Below, in pieces: positions 1-6,819 of a stretch of DNA of 23,568 bases; the first letter of the stretch is position 1, and every line of letters starts with the position of its first letter. The notes under the pieces were generated by a model. That model had not been told where the DNA came from. It did not search any database and was given only the letters and a program-made list of their open reading frames with translations. This DNA is from a virus: IMG/VR virus record IMGVR_UViG_3300027806_000156, positions 1 to 23,568 of that record, one strand, 5' to 3'. Made by a program: the position numbers and the translations under genes.

Positions 1-2
1 CG

Positions 3-815
3 TGGGTTCACGATACGGTTAACAACTTATTTGGACTATATGTGCAAGACCGAAATGCTTCGGGCTTTGGGCAAATTGCCATCTGGCATCCGCAACTTGA
101 ACTCGGCTCCACTGCCACGGCGTACCAGCGTGTCAACTCCGCGCTCGGTGTTACAGAGGCGGGCGTGCCGACTGTCCACTGGCTGAAATTCGACGGGACC
201 ACTGACAGCCTTGCATCGGCGGCGACGTTGAACCTGAGCGGCACTGGGCAAGCTACGCTCTGCGTTGGAGTGCGGAAAAACGACACAGACGACTTCCACT
301 GCCTAGCCGAATTTGGGCCGGACGCCTCATCCACTGCAAATACCTTTGGTATCTGGGCACCGTGGGCGCTGGCCGACGGTTATGGGTTTCTTTGCAGAGG
401 GCCGACCAACAGTAATGTTTACCAGCCGCAGACCTACAACGCCCCCACAACAAATGTCCTTACAGGTGTTTTTGACGTAACTGGGGCAAATATATCGACT
501 GCGATCACCCCTCGGGTGAACGGGGTTGTTGAGCGAGAAAACCCGTCTGGAATAGGCGCTGCGGGCACAGTTTTCTCGTCGCAAACCTTGAACGTTGGGC
601 TGCGTTCTGGCGGCACGTTCCCCCTCAACGGCAACATCTACTTCCTCCTGATCCGTGGCGCGCTGACCAGCGGCGCAGACCTCACCGCACTGGAGGCGTT
701 CGCCGGGGCCAAGGCTGGGGTGCCGATACCTGAACTCCTGTCCGTCGACATATACGACCGGGCGCTCACTACCGTAGAAGACCGCTTCGGCAGCACCATT
801 CAAAGGAGGCCGTGA
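3..815 (+). CDS. LamG-like tail/virion protein, 3' part
   Basis: The frame is open from the first bases of the window (Trp codon at 3), so this is the C-terminal 270 residues of a longer protein; the GTG at 42 is probably internal. The stretch IWHPQLELGSTATAYQRV is a linker commonly seen in phage tail proteins just before a concanavalin A/LamG-like beta-sandwich. The following residues (HWLKFDGTTDSL to IYFLLIRGAL) have the alternating pattern of such a jelly-roll, which in phage tails usually serves carbohydrate binding or fibre trimer structure. The next gene begins one base after the stop, with a strong AAAGGAGG at 802-809. A role in the tail or in receptor binding is inferred from domain type and the fibre-type neighbour. 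The N-terminal attachment domain lies outside the window, so fibre versus other virion decoration cannot be settled. Confidence 0.75.
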   Translation, partial: WVHDTVNNLFGLYVQDRNASGFGQIAIWHPQLELGSTATAYQRVNSALGVTEAGVPTVHWLKFDGTTDSLASAATLNLSGTGQATLCVGVRKNDTDDFHCLAEFGPDASSTANTFGIWAPWALADGYGFLCRGPTNSNVYQPQTYNAPTTNVLTGVFDVTGANISTAITPRVNGVVERENPSGIGAAGTVFSSQTLNVGLRSGGTFPLNGNIYFLLIRGALTSGADLTALEAFAGAKAGVPIPELLSVDIYDRALTTVEDRFGSTIQRRP

Positions 816-816
816 T

Positions 817-1764
817 ATGGCACTGATTTACGATCTGGCCGACACTTGGAACGAGGGGGCCACCACCTTCACCGCGATCAAGATGAACGTCACCGACACG
901 GCGTCTGCGGCGGCTTCACTACTGATGGACTTGCAGGTGGGTGGCAACGCTCAATTCCGTGTGTCAAAAGCAGGCGCGATGGGCATTCGCCAAACCGGAG
1001 GTGCTATTTACGGCGGTATCTATACGACCGCATACGGGCTTATGATTTTCAGTGAAGCCTCTGATCTGGCCACCGCTACACTCACTGGCAAACGTGTCGC
1101 TACGTTTAACCTGAGTGGGGGCCCCGGCTCTCTTGTTATGAAGTCCGGCGGGCTGATCGGATGGTCATCCAGCGCGACCGACCCAGAGGTTTCCTCGGAC
1201 CTTTTGCTGGCCCGTGACGCCGCCGACATCCTCGCCCAGCGCCGGGGCGTGAACCCCCAAGCCTTCCGCCTCTACAACACCTTCACCGACGCCAGCAACT
1301 ATGAGCGCGTCAATATGGGGTGGAGCGGGAACGTGTTTCATATTTTTCCGGAAGCCGCAGGGACTGGCACCATTCGCACACTGACGATTGGTTCGCCAGT
1401 GTCAACCTCAGTAAGTAATACTATCGTCATTGACCCGGCTGTAGGGACCTCTGGCGGGACCAAGCAAGTCGTCATTCGCGTGGTCGGAATTGATTACTTC
1501 AACGTAAACAATGTGGGGGGAACTTTTACTCTCGGTTCAAATAGTGCGTCCGGGAGGCCCACAGCAATAAGGTCTACTTCCAGCGGAATCATAATAGACA
1601 CGTTAAACGGTGGCGGCTTTATTGAGATGTCGGAACAGACTGCGCCTGCTGCGGGGGCCGTCAACACGGGTAGGCTTTACCTTGAAGACAACGGAAGTGG
1701 CAAAACCCGCCTCATGATTAGATTCAACACGGGTGCAGCCCAGCAAATCGCAATCGAACCGTAA
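817..1764 (+). CDS. Tail fibre-type structural protein
   Basis: A 315-residue protein with no catalytic motif, rich in Gly, Ser, Thr and Ala. The N-terminus (DLADTWNEGATTFTAIKMNV) and the central block around LLARDAADILAQRRGVNPQA followed by YNTFTDASNYERVNMGW are sequence types I associate with tail-fibre and distal virion proteins of uncultured marine phages. The C-terminus (GRLYLEDNGSGKTRLMIRF...QQIAIEP) also fits that class. It begins one base after the upstream LamG-like gene, behind AAAGGAGG, so the two are probably translated together. Codons at roughly 1400-1640 are more AT-rich than the flanks (AGT AAT ACT, ATA AGG, ATA ATA), as expected for an exchangeable adhesin segment. Fibre function is inferred from composition and context; receptor and fold are unknown. 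Confidence 0.7.
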   Translation: MALIYDLADTWNEGATTFTAIKMNVTDTASAAASLLMDLQVGGNAQFRVSKAGAMGIRQTGGAIYGGIYTTAYGLMIFSEASDLATATLTGKRVATFNLSGGPGSLVMKSGGLIGWSSSATDPEVSSDLLLARDAADILAQRRGVNPQAFRLYNTFTDASNYERVNMGWSGNVFHIFPEAAGTGTIRTLTIGSPVSTSVSNTIVIDPAVGTSGGTKQVVIRVVGIDYFNVNNVGGTFTLGSNSASGRPTAIRSTSSGIIIDTLNGGGFIEMSEQTAPAAGAVNTGRLYLEDNGSGKTRLMIRFNTGAAQQIAIEP

Positions 1765-1775
1765 GGGAGACCCAC

Positions 1776-1931
1776 ATGCTCAAGATCGAACTGACCCCCG
1801 CAGAACTTCAAACTCTCGTCGGCCTCATGGACGCCGGGACCAAGGCGGTTGGCATCCGCGCCCTTGTGCCGGAAGCCATCTCCATCATCCAGAAACTCGA
1901 ACAGGCACAGAAGGAAACCGACAATGGCTGA
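1776..1931 (+). CDS. Small hypothetical protein (51 aa)
   Basis: ATG at 1776 follows GGGAGA and encodes 51 residues beginning MLKIELTPAELQTLVGLMDA and ending in a charged helix (IIQKLEQAQKETDNG). It looks like a compact all-helical protein with no cysteines or membrane segment. It fills the space between two confident genes, has high third-position GC like its neighbours, and its last 8 bases overlap the start of the next gene, which is typical of translational coupling. I recognise no family. A small virion or regulatory helical protein is possible, but no function can be assigned. Confidence 0.7.
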   Translation: MLKIELTPAELQTLVGLMDAGTKAVGIRALVPEAISIIQKLEQAQKETDNG

Positions 1932-2301
1932 CCTTTCGTTTGGCGTCAAAGGCTCCACGATGGACTTCACCGTGTCCATGCAGATCGCGGACACTGACAC
2001 GCCCCGTATTCTCGCCTATCTGGCGCAGAGCCACTACGGCACGGACGCGGAAGGCAATCCCCGTGCCATGGAAGCGACCGTGAAGGCGTTCGCTGCAGGC
2101 ATCCTGCAAGGTCTGCTGGACGCCACGACCAATGCCGAACGCGAAGCCGCGATGCGGGCGGCGGCGGCCACCGTGCAGGAAATCAAGCCGATAGAGCCGG
2201 CGCCGGTCGAAGCGGTTGAGCCAACCCCGGTCGAGGCGGTTGAGCCAATGCCGGTTGAGGCGGTCGAGGCGGTCGAAGCGGTGCCCGCCGAAGACCTTTA
2301 A
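1924..2301 (+). CDS. Conserved hypothetical phage protein with PVEAV-repeat tail
   Basis: The ATG at 1924 is preferred over in-frame starts further upstream because AAGGAAA sits just before it and because earlier starts would overlap the 51-residue gene deeply. The 125-residue product has two parts. Residues 1-85 (MADLSFGVKGSTMDFTVSMQ, then ILAYLAQSHYGTDAEGNPRAMEATVKAF) look folded and helical. Residues 86-125 are a low-complexity acidic tail built from repeats of EPxPVEAV. Such a tail is probably extended and surface-exposed and could vary in length by repeat slippage. The folded part resembles small conserved proteins of marine phages, but I know of no assigned function. It is the last gene before the promoter-like sequence at 2302-2330. 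Confidence 0.75.
   Translation: MADLSFGVKGSTMDFTVSMQIADTDTPRILAYLAQSHYGTDAEGNPRAMEATVKAFAAGILQGLLDATTNAEREAAMRAAAATVQEIKPIEPAPVEAVEPTPVEAVEPMPVEAVEAVEAVPAEDL
2203..2282 (+). repeat. 24-bp tandem repeat encoding PVEAVEPx
   Basis: Units start at 2203, 2227 and 2251 (CCGGTCGAAGCGGTTGAGCC and close variants), then decay into three shorter GAGGCGGTC-type units. The repeat stays in frame in the C-terminal tail of the 125-residue protein, so copy-number change would lengthen or shorten the tail without a frameshift. Confidence 0.8.
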
Positions 2302-2330
2302 TTGACCGAACGCTGCCTGCGATGTAGTAT
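2302..2330 (+). promoter_or_regulatory. Putative sigma70-like promoter
   Basis: TTGACC at 2302-2307 (5 of 6 matches to TTGACA) and TAGTAT at 2325-2330 (4 of 6 to TATAAT) are separated by exactly 17 bases. They lie in one of only two gaps of more than 50 bases in the window, between the stop at 2299-2301 and the GTG at 2353. This is a good host-type promoter for the head-tail block that follows. Transcription from it is an inference. Confidence 0.5.
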
Positions 2331-2352
2331 GCAGCCAACCTGAGAGGGCATC

Positions 2353-2604
2353 GTGGCGAAGACACCGGCGTGGCAAAGGAAAGAGGGACAGAACCCCAAA
2401 GGCGGCCTGAACGCCAAGGGACGGGCGTCGGCCAAGAAGCAGGGTATGAACCTGAAGCCACCGGCGCCGAACCCGAAGACGCCCAAGGACGCTGCGCGGC
2501 GCAAGAGCTTTTGTGCCCGGATGTCGGGGATGCCCGGGCCGATGAAGGACGACAAGGGGCGACCGACACGCAAGGCGCTGTCGCTTCGTGCGTGGAACTG
2601 CTGA
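2353..2604 (+). CDS. Small conserved phage protein, DUF6321-like
   Basis: GTG start at 2353 behind GAGAGGG; 83 residues. The pattern MAKTPAWQRKEGQNPKGGLN, then KGRASAKKQG, SFCARMSGM and the C-terminal KALSLRAWNC matches a small basic protein found in many phages and, to my recollection, catalogued as DUF6321. It is rich in Lys and Arg and has two Cys residues (SFCARM and the terminal NC), which could bind metal or pair with a partner. Function is unknown; small size and basic charge suggest a DNA-associated or virion-associated role, which is only a guess. It is the first gene after the promoter-like sequence and leads directly into the next small gene with a 1-base gap. Confidence 0.8.
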   Translation: MAKTPAWQRKEGQNPKGGLNAKGRASAKKQGMNLKPPAPNPKTPKDAARRKSFCARMSGMPGPMKDDKGRPTRKALSLRAWNC

Positions 2605-2605
2605 C

Positions 2606-2884
2606 ATGGCGATAACCCGGGCTCAGATGGGCTCTCAACTCACAGGTGGAACGATGAAAAAGCCGAAGAAGATGGCCCTTGGCGGGCAGATGGCCGCCGC
2701 CCGCGATGCGTCGCAGGCGCGGCAGGCGACGCGGCAGGACAACCGCGCGGTGCGGCAGGATCAGCGGCAGCAGGCGGTTGGTCAGATCAAGCAAGGGGTG
2801 AGTGCGCTACCCGGGCGTATGAAGTCCGGCGGCAAGGTCGACGGCGCCGCGCGCCGGGGCAAGACCAAGGGTCGGATGTGCTGA
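2606..2884 (+). CDS. Small basic phage protein with C-terminal GGKV/RGKTKG motif
   Basis: ATG at 2606 gives 92 residues; an in-frame ATG at 2588 would overlap the preceding gene and has a poorer context. The middle is a strongly charged, probably helical segment (ARDASQARQATRQDNRAVRQ). The C-terminus reads MKSGGKV (from residue 72) followed by AARRGKTKGRMC. This lysine/arginine-rich tail ending in RGKTKG is a pattern I recognise from small proteins of marine podo- and siphoviruses. The GGxV core also occurs in three other genes of this window. Function unknown; a virion or DNA-binding accessory role fits charge and position just upstream of the adaptor gene. Confidence 0.75.
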   Translation: MAITRAQMGSQLTGGTMKKPKKMALGGQMAAARDASQARQATRQDNRAVRQDQRQQAVGQIKQGVSALPGRMKSGGKVDGAARRGKTKGRMC

Positions 2885-2895
2885 GGTAACGGTCA

Positions 2896-3570
2896 ATGCC
2901 GAGCGTTGTCCCCGATCTTCCGGAGCTGTTCGAGGAAGCCTACGAGATGGCTGGCCTCGAAATGCGGTCGGGCTACGACCTGCGGACGATCCGCCGTAGC
3001 CTGAACCTGCTTCTGCTGGAGTGGCAGAACCGGGGGCTGAACCTGTTTTCTGTCGCCGGGGGGACGCAGGCGCTCACGCCGGGCACCGCGACCTACACCA
3101 TGCCGACGGACACCATCGACCTGATCGAGCACCAGCTGCGGACCGGCAGCGGGACCAGCCAGACGGACACCAACCTTGAGCGGATCAGCGTGGCCACCTA
3201 CGCGCAGCAGACGAACAAGGCGCTGCAGGGTCGTCCGACGCAGATCTTCATCCAGCGGCTGTCCACAGGGGTGACCGCAACGCTCTGGCCGGTGCCGGAC
3301 GCGCAGCAGAGTTACACGCTGGCCTTCTACCGGCTGCGGGGCATGAACGGGTTGGCTTCTGGGGTCAGTGGCACGGCCGACATCCCGCCGCGCTTTGTGC
3401 CTGCGCTCGTGGCGGGGTTGGCCTACTCGGTGGCGTCCAAGCGGCCCGAGGTCGCGGCGCGGGTTGTGCCGCTCAAGCAGGCGTATGAGGAGCAGTTTGC
3501 CCGGGCGGCCGATGAAGATCGGGACCGCGCGTCGGTGTTTCTCCTGCCGCCGTCGGGAGGGAATTGGTGA
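2896..3570 (+). CDS. Head-tail adaptor, P22 gp4-like
   Basis: A 224-residue protein starting at ATG 2896 behind GAGGTAA. The N-terminal helices (LPELFEEAYEMAGLEMRSGY, then IRRSLNLLLLEWQNRGLNLF) and a beta-rich centre with TATYTMPTDTIDLIE are typical of the P22 gp4 (tail accessory factor) / T7 gp11-like adaptor class. These form a dodecameric ring between portal and tail tube and stabilise packaged DNA. The C-terminal helix (FVPALVAGLAYSVASKRPEV) also fits that class, as does the length (P22 gp4 is about 166 residues; marine relatives are longer). The next gene starts within the stop codon (TGATG). Assignment to the adaptor class is fairly secure from pattern; the exact ring it occupies relative to the second adaptor at 4114 is inferred. 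Confidence 0.75.
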   Translation: MPSVVPDLPELFEEAYEMAGLEMRSGYDLRTIRRSLNLLLLEWQNRGLNLFSVAGGTQALTPGTATYTMPTDTIDLIEHQLRTGSGTSQTDTNLERISVATYAQQTNKALQGRPTQIFIQRLSTGVTATLWPVPDAQQSYTLAFYRLRGMNGLASGVSGTADIPPRFVPALVAGLAYSVASKRPEVAARVVPLKQAYEEQFARAADEDRDRASVFLLPPSGGNW

Positions 3571-3890
3571 TGTCGAGCTTTGCCAAGGGCACCCACGCAT
3601 TGGGCATCTGCGACCGTACCGGGTTCCAGTACCCGCTGTCGGAGCTTGTTTGGGAGTACAAGAACGGCAAGCGGACCGGGCTGCGCGTCGGCAAGGACGT
3701 GGCCGACCCCGACCACCCCCAGAACTTTCTGGGCCGTCTGCGCATCACGGACCCCCAGTCTCTGCGCGATCCGCGCCCCGAGGGGAACAAGGGAGAGTTT
3801 CGCGGGTATTTCGGGTGGTCTCCAGTGGGACACCCGCTGGTGTTCATGACTGGCGCAGTGGGCGCCGTAACCGTCGAGATAGGAGCCTGA
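3570..3890 (+). CDS. Small conserved phage structural/accessory protein
   Basis: ATG at 3570 overlaps the upstream TGA by one base; GTG and TTG codons directly before it are in frame but lie in the previous gene. The 106-residue product begins MSSFAKGTHALGICDRTGFQ and contains GLRVGKDVADPDHPQNFLGR and then DPQSLRDPRPE. This is a very conserved small protein beside adaptor genes in marine phages. Relatives, as I remember them, often carry a CDxCG-type pair near the N-terminus; here it is CDRTG, so only one Cys remains and a zinc knuckle is unlikely. The C-terminal GWSPVGHPLVFMTGAVGAVTVEI is beta-like. Role unknown; location between two adaptor-type genes suggests the head-tail junction. Confidence 0.8.
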   Translation: MSSFAKGTHALGICDRTGFQYPLSELVWEYKNGKRTGLRVGKDVADPDHPQNFLGRLRITDPQSLRDPRPEGNKGEFRGYFGWSPVGHPLVFMTGAVGAVTVEIGA

Positions 3891-3891
3891 C

Positions 3892-4110
3892 ATGGCAAAG
3901 AAGTCCAAACTTGCCCCTGAGACCTCGCTGCGCCCGCGGGCCCGGCCCACGGCGGCCCCCGAGACCTCGCTCCGTCCCAAGGCGCGGCCTGAGCGGGTGC
4001 GGTCGTTTAACGACCAGACGGACAGCGGCACCGGCAGCTACGCCAAGGGCGGTGTCGTCCGCGGCGCTGGCGCGGCGAAGCGCGGCAAGAAATTCACGCG
4101 GGCGGGATAA
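3892..4110 (+). CDS. Small basic protein with duplicated APETSLRP motif
   Basis: ATG at 3892 lies behind AGGAG (3881-3885). The 72 residues divide into an N-terminal tandem duplication (APETSLRPRARP at about residues 8-19, then APETSLRPKARP) and a C-terminal tail, SYAKGGVVRGAGAAKRGKKF. The protein is extremely basic and proline-rich, so probably disordered. The tail shares the GGxV-then-basic pattern with the 92-residue protein at 2606-2884. No enzyme motif is present. It sits between the 106-residue protein and the second adaptor with only a few bases on either side, arguing for coupled expression with head-tail proteins. Confidence 0.75.
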   Translation: MAKKSKLAPETSLRPRARPTAAPETSLRPKARPERVRSFNDQTDSGTGSYAKGGVVRGAGAAKRGKKFTRAG

Positions 4111-4113
4111 GAC

Positions 4114-4758
4114 ATGAACTACGCCGAGCTTGTCGAGCTGGTTCAGGACTACATGGAGAGCCGCGAGACGAGTTTCGTGGACAATATACCGCGCTTTGTG
4201 CGGCAGGCAGAGCAGCGGATCTACCGCACTGTCATGCTGCCGGAGCTGCGCAAGTCCACCACGCTGACCACCACCATGTCCGTTGCGTACCTTGACCGGC
4301 CGACGGACTTTCTGTCGGTGTTCTCGATGGCAGTGGTCGACGCTGGTGAGTATAGCTTCCTGATCGACAAGGATGTCAGCTTCATCCGCGAGGCGTTCCC
4401 GTCCGCGTCGACCGAAGGCGTGCCGGTGTTCTACGCCCAGTTCGATGGGGTGACGCCGTCGAGTCCGGGGCGCTTCCTGCTGGCGCCGACGCCAGACGCG
4501 GCCTACTCGGTTGAGCTGAACTACTACTACGACCCGCCGTCCATCGTCGACGAGAGCACCTCGTGGCTGGGGGACAACGCGGAGACCGCGCTGCTTTACG
4601 GCACGCTGCTGGAGTCCTACGCATACCTCAAGGGGGAGGCTGACCTGCTGGCGCAGTACAAGGAGCGGTACACCGAGGCCATGGGTCAGCTCACGGGTGT
4701 CGACGTGCGGGCGCAGCGGGATGACTTCCGCGACGGGCAGCTCAGGAAGGGCAAGTGA
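4114..4758 (+). CDS. Phage adaptor protein, SU10-type
   Basis: A 214-residue protein with the typical adaptor pattern: N-terminal helices (MNYAELVELVQDYMESRETS, then IPRFVRQAEQRIYRTVMLPELRK), a beta strand pair around YLDRPTDFLSVFSMAV, the block FLIDKDVSFIREAFP, a second beta segment YSVELNYYYDPPSIV, and helices around TALLYGTLLESYAYLKGEADL. I associate this with the adaptor proteins of the Escherichia phage SU10 type, which form a ring under the portal and connect it to the nozzle. It follows the 72-residue gene by 3 bases and its stop overlaps the next ATG (TGATG). Family assignment is from remembered sequence pattern; the ring role is known for the family and inferred here. Confidence 0.85.
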   Translation: MNYAELVELVQDYMESRETSFVDNIPRFVRQAEQRIYRTVMLPELRKSTTLTTTMSVAYLDRPTDFLSVFSMAVVDAGEYSFLIDKDVSFIREAFPSASTEGVPVFYAQFDGVTPSSPGRFLLAPTPDAAYSVELNYYYDPPSIVDESTSWLGDNAETALLYGTLLESYAYLKGEADLLAQYKERYTEAMGQLTGVDVRAQRDDFRDGQLRKGK

Positions 4759-5204
4759 TGGCGTTCACCGGCACCTTCCTCACCACGTCGTTCAAGAAGC
4801 AGCTCCTTGAGGGGGTGCACGATCTGCGGCTGGGGTCTGGGCAGGTGTTCAAGCTCGCGCTGTACACCAACGCGGCCAGCTTCACGGCGGACACGACAGC
4901 CTATACCGCTACCAACGAGGTGCCGGATACCGGCAACTACGCGGCGGGTGGAGGCACGCTGACGCTGGTTTCGCCGACGACGGATGGCACGACGGCGTTC
5001 GCTACCTTTGCCGATCTGACGTTCACCGGGGTCACGCTGACGGCGCGGGGGGCGCTGATCTACAACTCGACGCCGGCGCACACCTACACGAACCCCGCAG
5101 TTGCGGTACTGGACTTCGGTGCAGATCGCGTTGCCACCGGGGGCACTTTCACTGTACGTTTCCCACTGTCAGGTGCGACGACCGCACTGCTGCGCATCGT
5201 GTAG
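4758..5204 (+). CDS. Small beta-rich phage virion protein
   Basis: ATG at 4758 overlaps the upstream stop by one base and is chosen over the in-frame GTG at 4755. The 148-residue product opens with a helix (TSFKKQLLEGVHDL), then FKLALYTNAASFTADTTAY, ATNEVPDTGNYAAGG and ARGALIYNSTPAHTY. This layout is widespread among phage hypothetical proteins located next to tail fibres. The remainder is alternating hydrophobic and polar, so a beta-sandwich is likely. It lies between the adaptor and the S74-type fibre, so a tail-associated role such as fibre attachment or decoration is reasonable but unproven. No catalytic residues or signal peptide are seen. Confidence 0.8.
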   Translation: MAFTGTFLTTSFKKQLLEGVHDLRLGSGQVFKLALYTNAASFTADTTAYTATNEVPDTGNYAAGGGTLTLVSPTTDGTTAFATFADLTFTGVTLTARGALIYNSTPAHTYTNPAVAVLDFGADRVATGGTFTVRFPLSGATTALLRIV

Positions 5205-5214
5205 AGGATAGCCC

Positions 5215-6819
5215 ATGCCCAGTACGTTTACGACGAACACCGGCATCGAGAAGCCCGGCTCCGGCGAGCAGACTGGGTCGTGGGACGTCACGGCGAACCT
5301 GAACTACGATGTCATCGACCGGGCGGTGAACGGCGCGCTCTCTGTCACGCTGTCGGGTACGACCCTGACGCTGACCACGACTAACGGGGTGTTGTCGGAT
5401 GGACAGTACGGGACGATCCTGTTCACAGGCTCTCCGGCGTCTCCGGTGACGGTCACGATTGCACCGAACTCCGCCGCCAAGCAGTATATGTTCCACAACG
5501 GCACCGCGCAGACGGTGACGATCACGCAGGGGTCCGGCGGCGACTTGGTTCTTGCAGCCGGCCGGTCCGCCGTCGCTATCTGCACGGGCACAGGTGCCGG
5601 TGCGCAGGTGCGGGACATCACGGCCCTCATGAACACGGCGACGAGCGCGAACACGGCCAACGCGGTCGTGCAGCGGGATGGCACCGGGGCGGTGGCTCTG
5701 GGCTCGCTGACGCTGGCCACGGACCTTGCAGTGGCGCAGGGCGGCACAGGCGCCAGCGACGCGGCGACGGCCCGGACAAACCTCGGCGCAGCGGCTTCGG
5801 CCACCACCATCACGGCGGGCGACGGATTGACGGGCGGCGGCGACCTGTCGGCCAACCGTACACTGGCAGTCGGCGCGGGTGACGGTATCTCTGTAGCTGC
5901 GGACTCCGTCGCCGTGGACAGCTCGGTTGTTCGGACGACGCGCACGATCACTGCTGGCAACGGAATGTCCGGTGGCGGGGATTTGACCGCGAACCGCACC
6001 CTCACGCTCGGTACGCCTTCAGATCTGACGGCGTCCAGTACAAGCGCCGTCACGGCAAGCAGCCACACGCACGCGATTGACAGCACCATTGCGCGGTCAG
6101 CTGTCACCATCACGGCTGGGAATGGCTTGACTGGCGGGGGTGATCTCACGACAAACAGAACGCTGGATATTGGCGCGGGGGACGGTATCACGGTCAACGC
6201 CAACGATGTGGCGGTCAACAGCACCGTTGTCCGCACGACCGGTACTCAGAGCATCGCCGGTGCCAAGACGTTTACCGACAACATTGTGTGCACCGACAAT
6301 CTGACGGTAGACACCAACTTCTATGTCGGGGATATCGACGTAGGTTCTAATGGAACTAACGGCGTCAGATTCCAGCAGCTGTCTACGGTTACCTATCTGT
6401 TTACCCAGTGCCGGGCGCTGGAAGTCGACACCACCGGGATTATAAACCACTACCAAGGAAACGTTGTAAAGTTCAGGGTACAAGCCGCTGGAAACGTAGT
6501 GAACGCTAACAACTCCTACGGCGCGCTTTCTGACCTCAACCTGAAAAAAGACATAACGCCGGCAAACCCACAATTAGCGGACATGCGCAAAATTGAAGTG
6601 GTCAACTACCGCTTCAAGGACATGCCGGACGACGCACCGAAACATGTGGGCGTCATCGCACAGCAAATGCAAACGGTCAAACCGGGGCTCGTGTCTCGGG
6701 ACGAGGAAGGCACACTATCGGTCAAGTACTCAGTTCTGGTGCCGCTTATGCTGAAAGCGCTGCAGGAGCTGGCTGACAAGGTTGACGAACTGGAAACGCG
6801 GCTAAACGGAGCGCAGTAA
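5215..6819 (+). CDS. Tail fibre with C-terminal S74 self-cleaving chaperone domain
   Basis: ATG at 5215 follows AGGATAGCCC. The 534-residue protein has three parts. The N-terminus (GIEKPGSGEQTGSWDVTANL) is a typical virion-attachment segment. The shaft contains the fibre motif VAQGGTGASDAATARTNLGA and three ITAGxGxxGGGDLxxNRTL repeats starting at residues 199, 245 and 299. The C-terminus (from about residue 437) is an S74 intramolecular chaperone domain: SDLNLKKDI, then KHVGVIAQQMQTVKPGLV, VKYSVLVPLMLKALQEL and a final coiled coil. The Ser439/Lys444 pair matches the Ser-x4-Lys spacing of the endosialidase/S74 dyad, so cleavage before Ser439 would release about 96 residues after trimerisation. 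SHTH in the shaft could bind a metal. The stop overlaps the next start (TAATG). Receptor specificity cannot be read. Confidence 0.9.
   Translation: MPSTFTTNTGIEKPGSGEQTGSWDVTANLNYDVIDRAVNGALSVTLSGTTLTLTTTNGVLSDGQYGTILFTGSPASPVTVTIAPNSAAKQYMFHNGTAQTVTITQGSGGDLVLAAGRSAVAICTGTGAGAQVRDITALMNTATSANTANAVVQRDGTGAVALGSLTLATDLAVAQGGTGASDAATARTNLGAAASATTITAGDGLTGGGDLSANRTLAVGAGDGISVAADSVAVDSSVVRTTRTITAGNGMSGGGDLTANRTLTLGTPSDLTASSTSAVTASSHTHAIDSTIARSAVTITAGNGLTGGGDLTTNRTLDIGAGDGITVNANDVAVNSTVVRTTGTQSIAGAKTFTDNIVCTDNLTVDTNFYVGDIDVGSNGTNGVRFQQLSTVTYLFTQCRALEVDTTGIINHYQGNVVKFRVQAAGNVVNANNSYGALSDLNLKKDITPANPQLADMRKIEVVNYRFKDMPDDAPKHVGVIAQQMQTVKPGLVSRDEEGTLSVKYSVLVPLMLKALQELADKVDELETRLNGAQ
5809..6240 (+). 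repeat. Fibre shaft repeats, ITAGxG(L/M)xGGGDL type
   Basis: Three protein-level repeats begin at 5809, 5947 and 6109. The first and third also share the extension GAGDGI(S/T)V...VAV(D/N)S(S/T)VVRT, making a longer unit of about 45 residues; the middle copy has a different extension containing SSHTHAIDST. The repeats keep the reading frame and probably form a trimeric beta shaft. Confidence 0.75.

Noticed and set aside
1885-2607. Minus-strand open frame of about 240 codons covering three small + strand genes
   Set aside because: The three + strand genes have ribosome binding sites, proper spacing and recognisable sequence; the minus frame is Arg/Leu-rich and its RLNRL repeats simply reflect the PVEAV repeat.
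2353-2615. Alternative + strand frame starting at 2370 overlapping the DUF6321-like gene
   Set aside because: The GTG-started frame at 2353 matches a recognisable phage small-protein pattern; the alternative has no family resemblance and poor start context.
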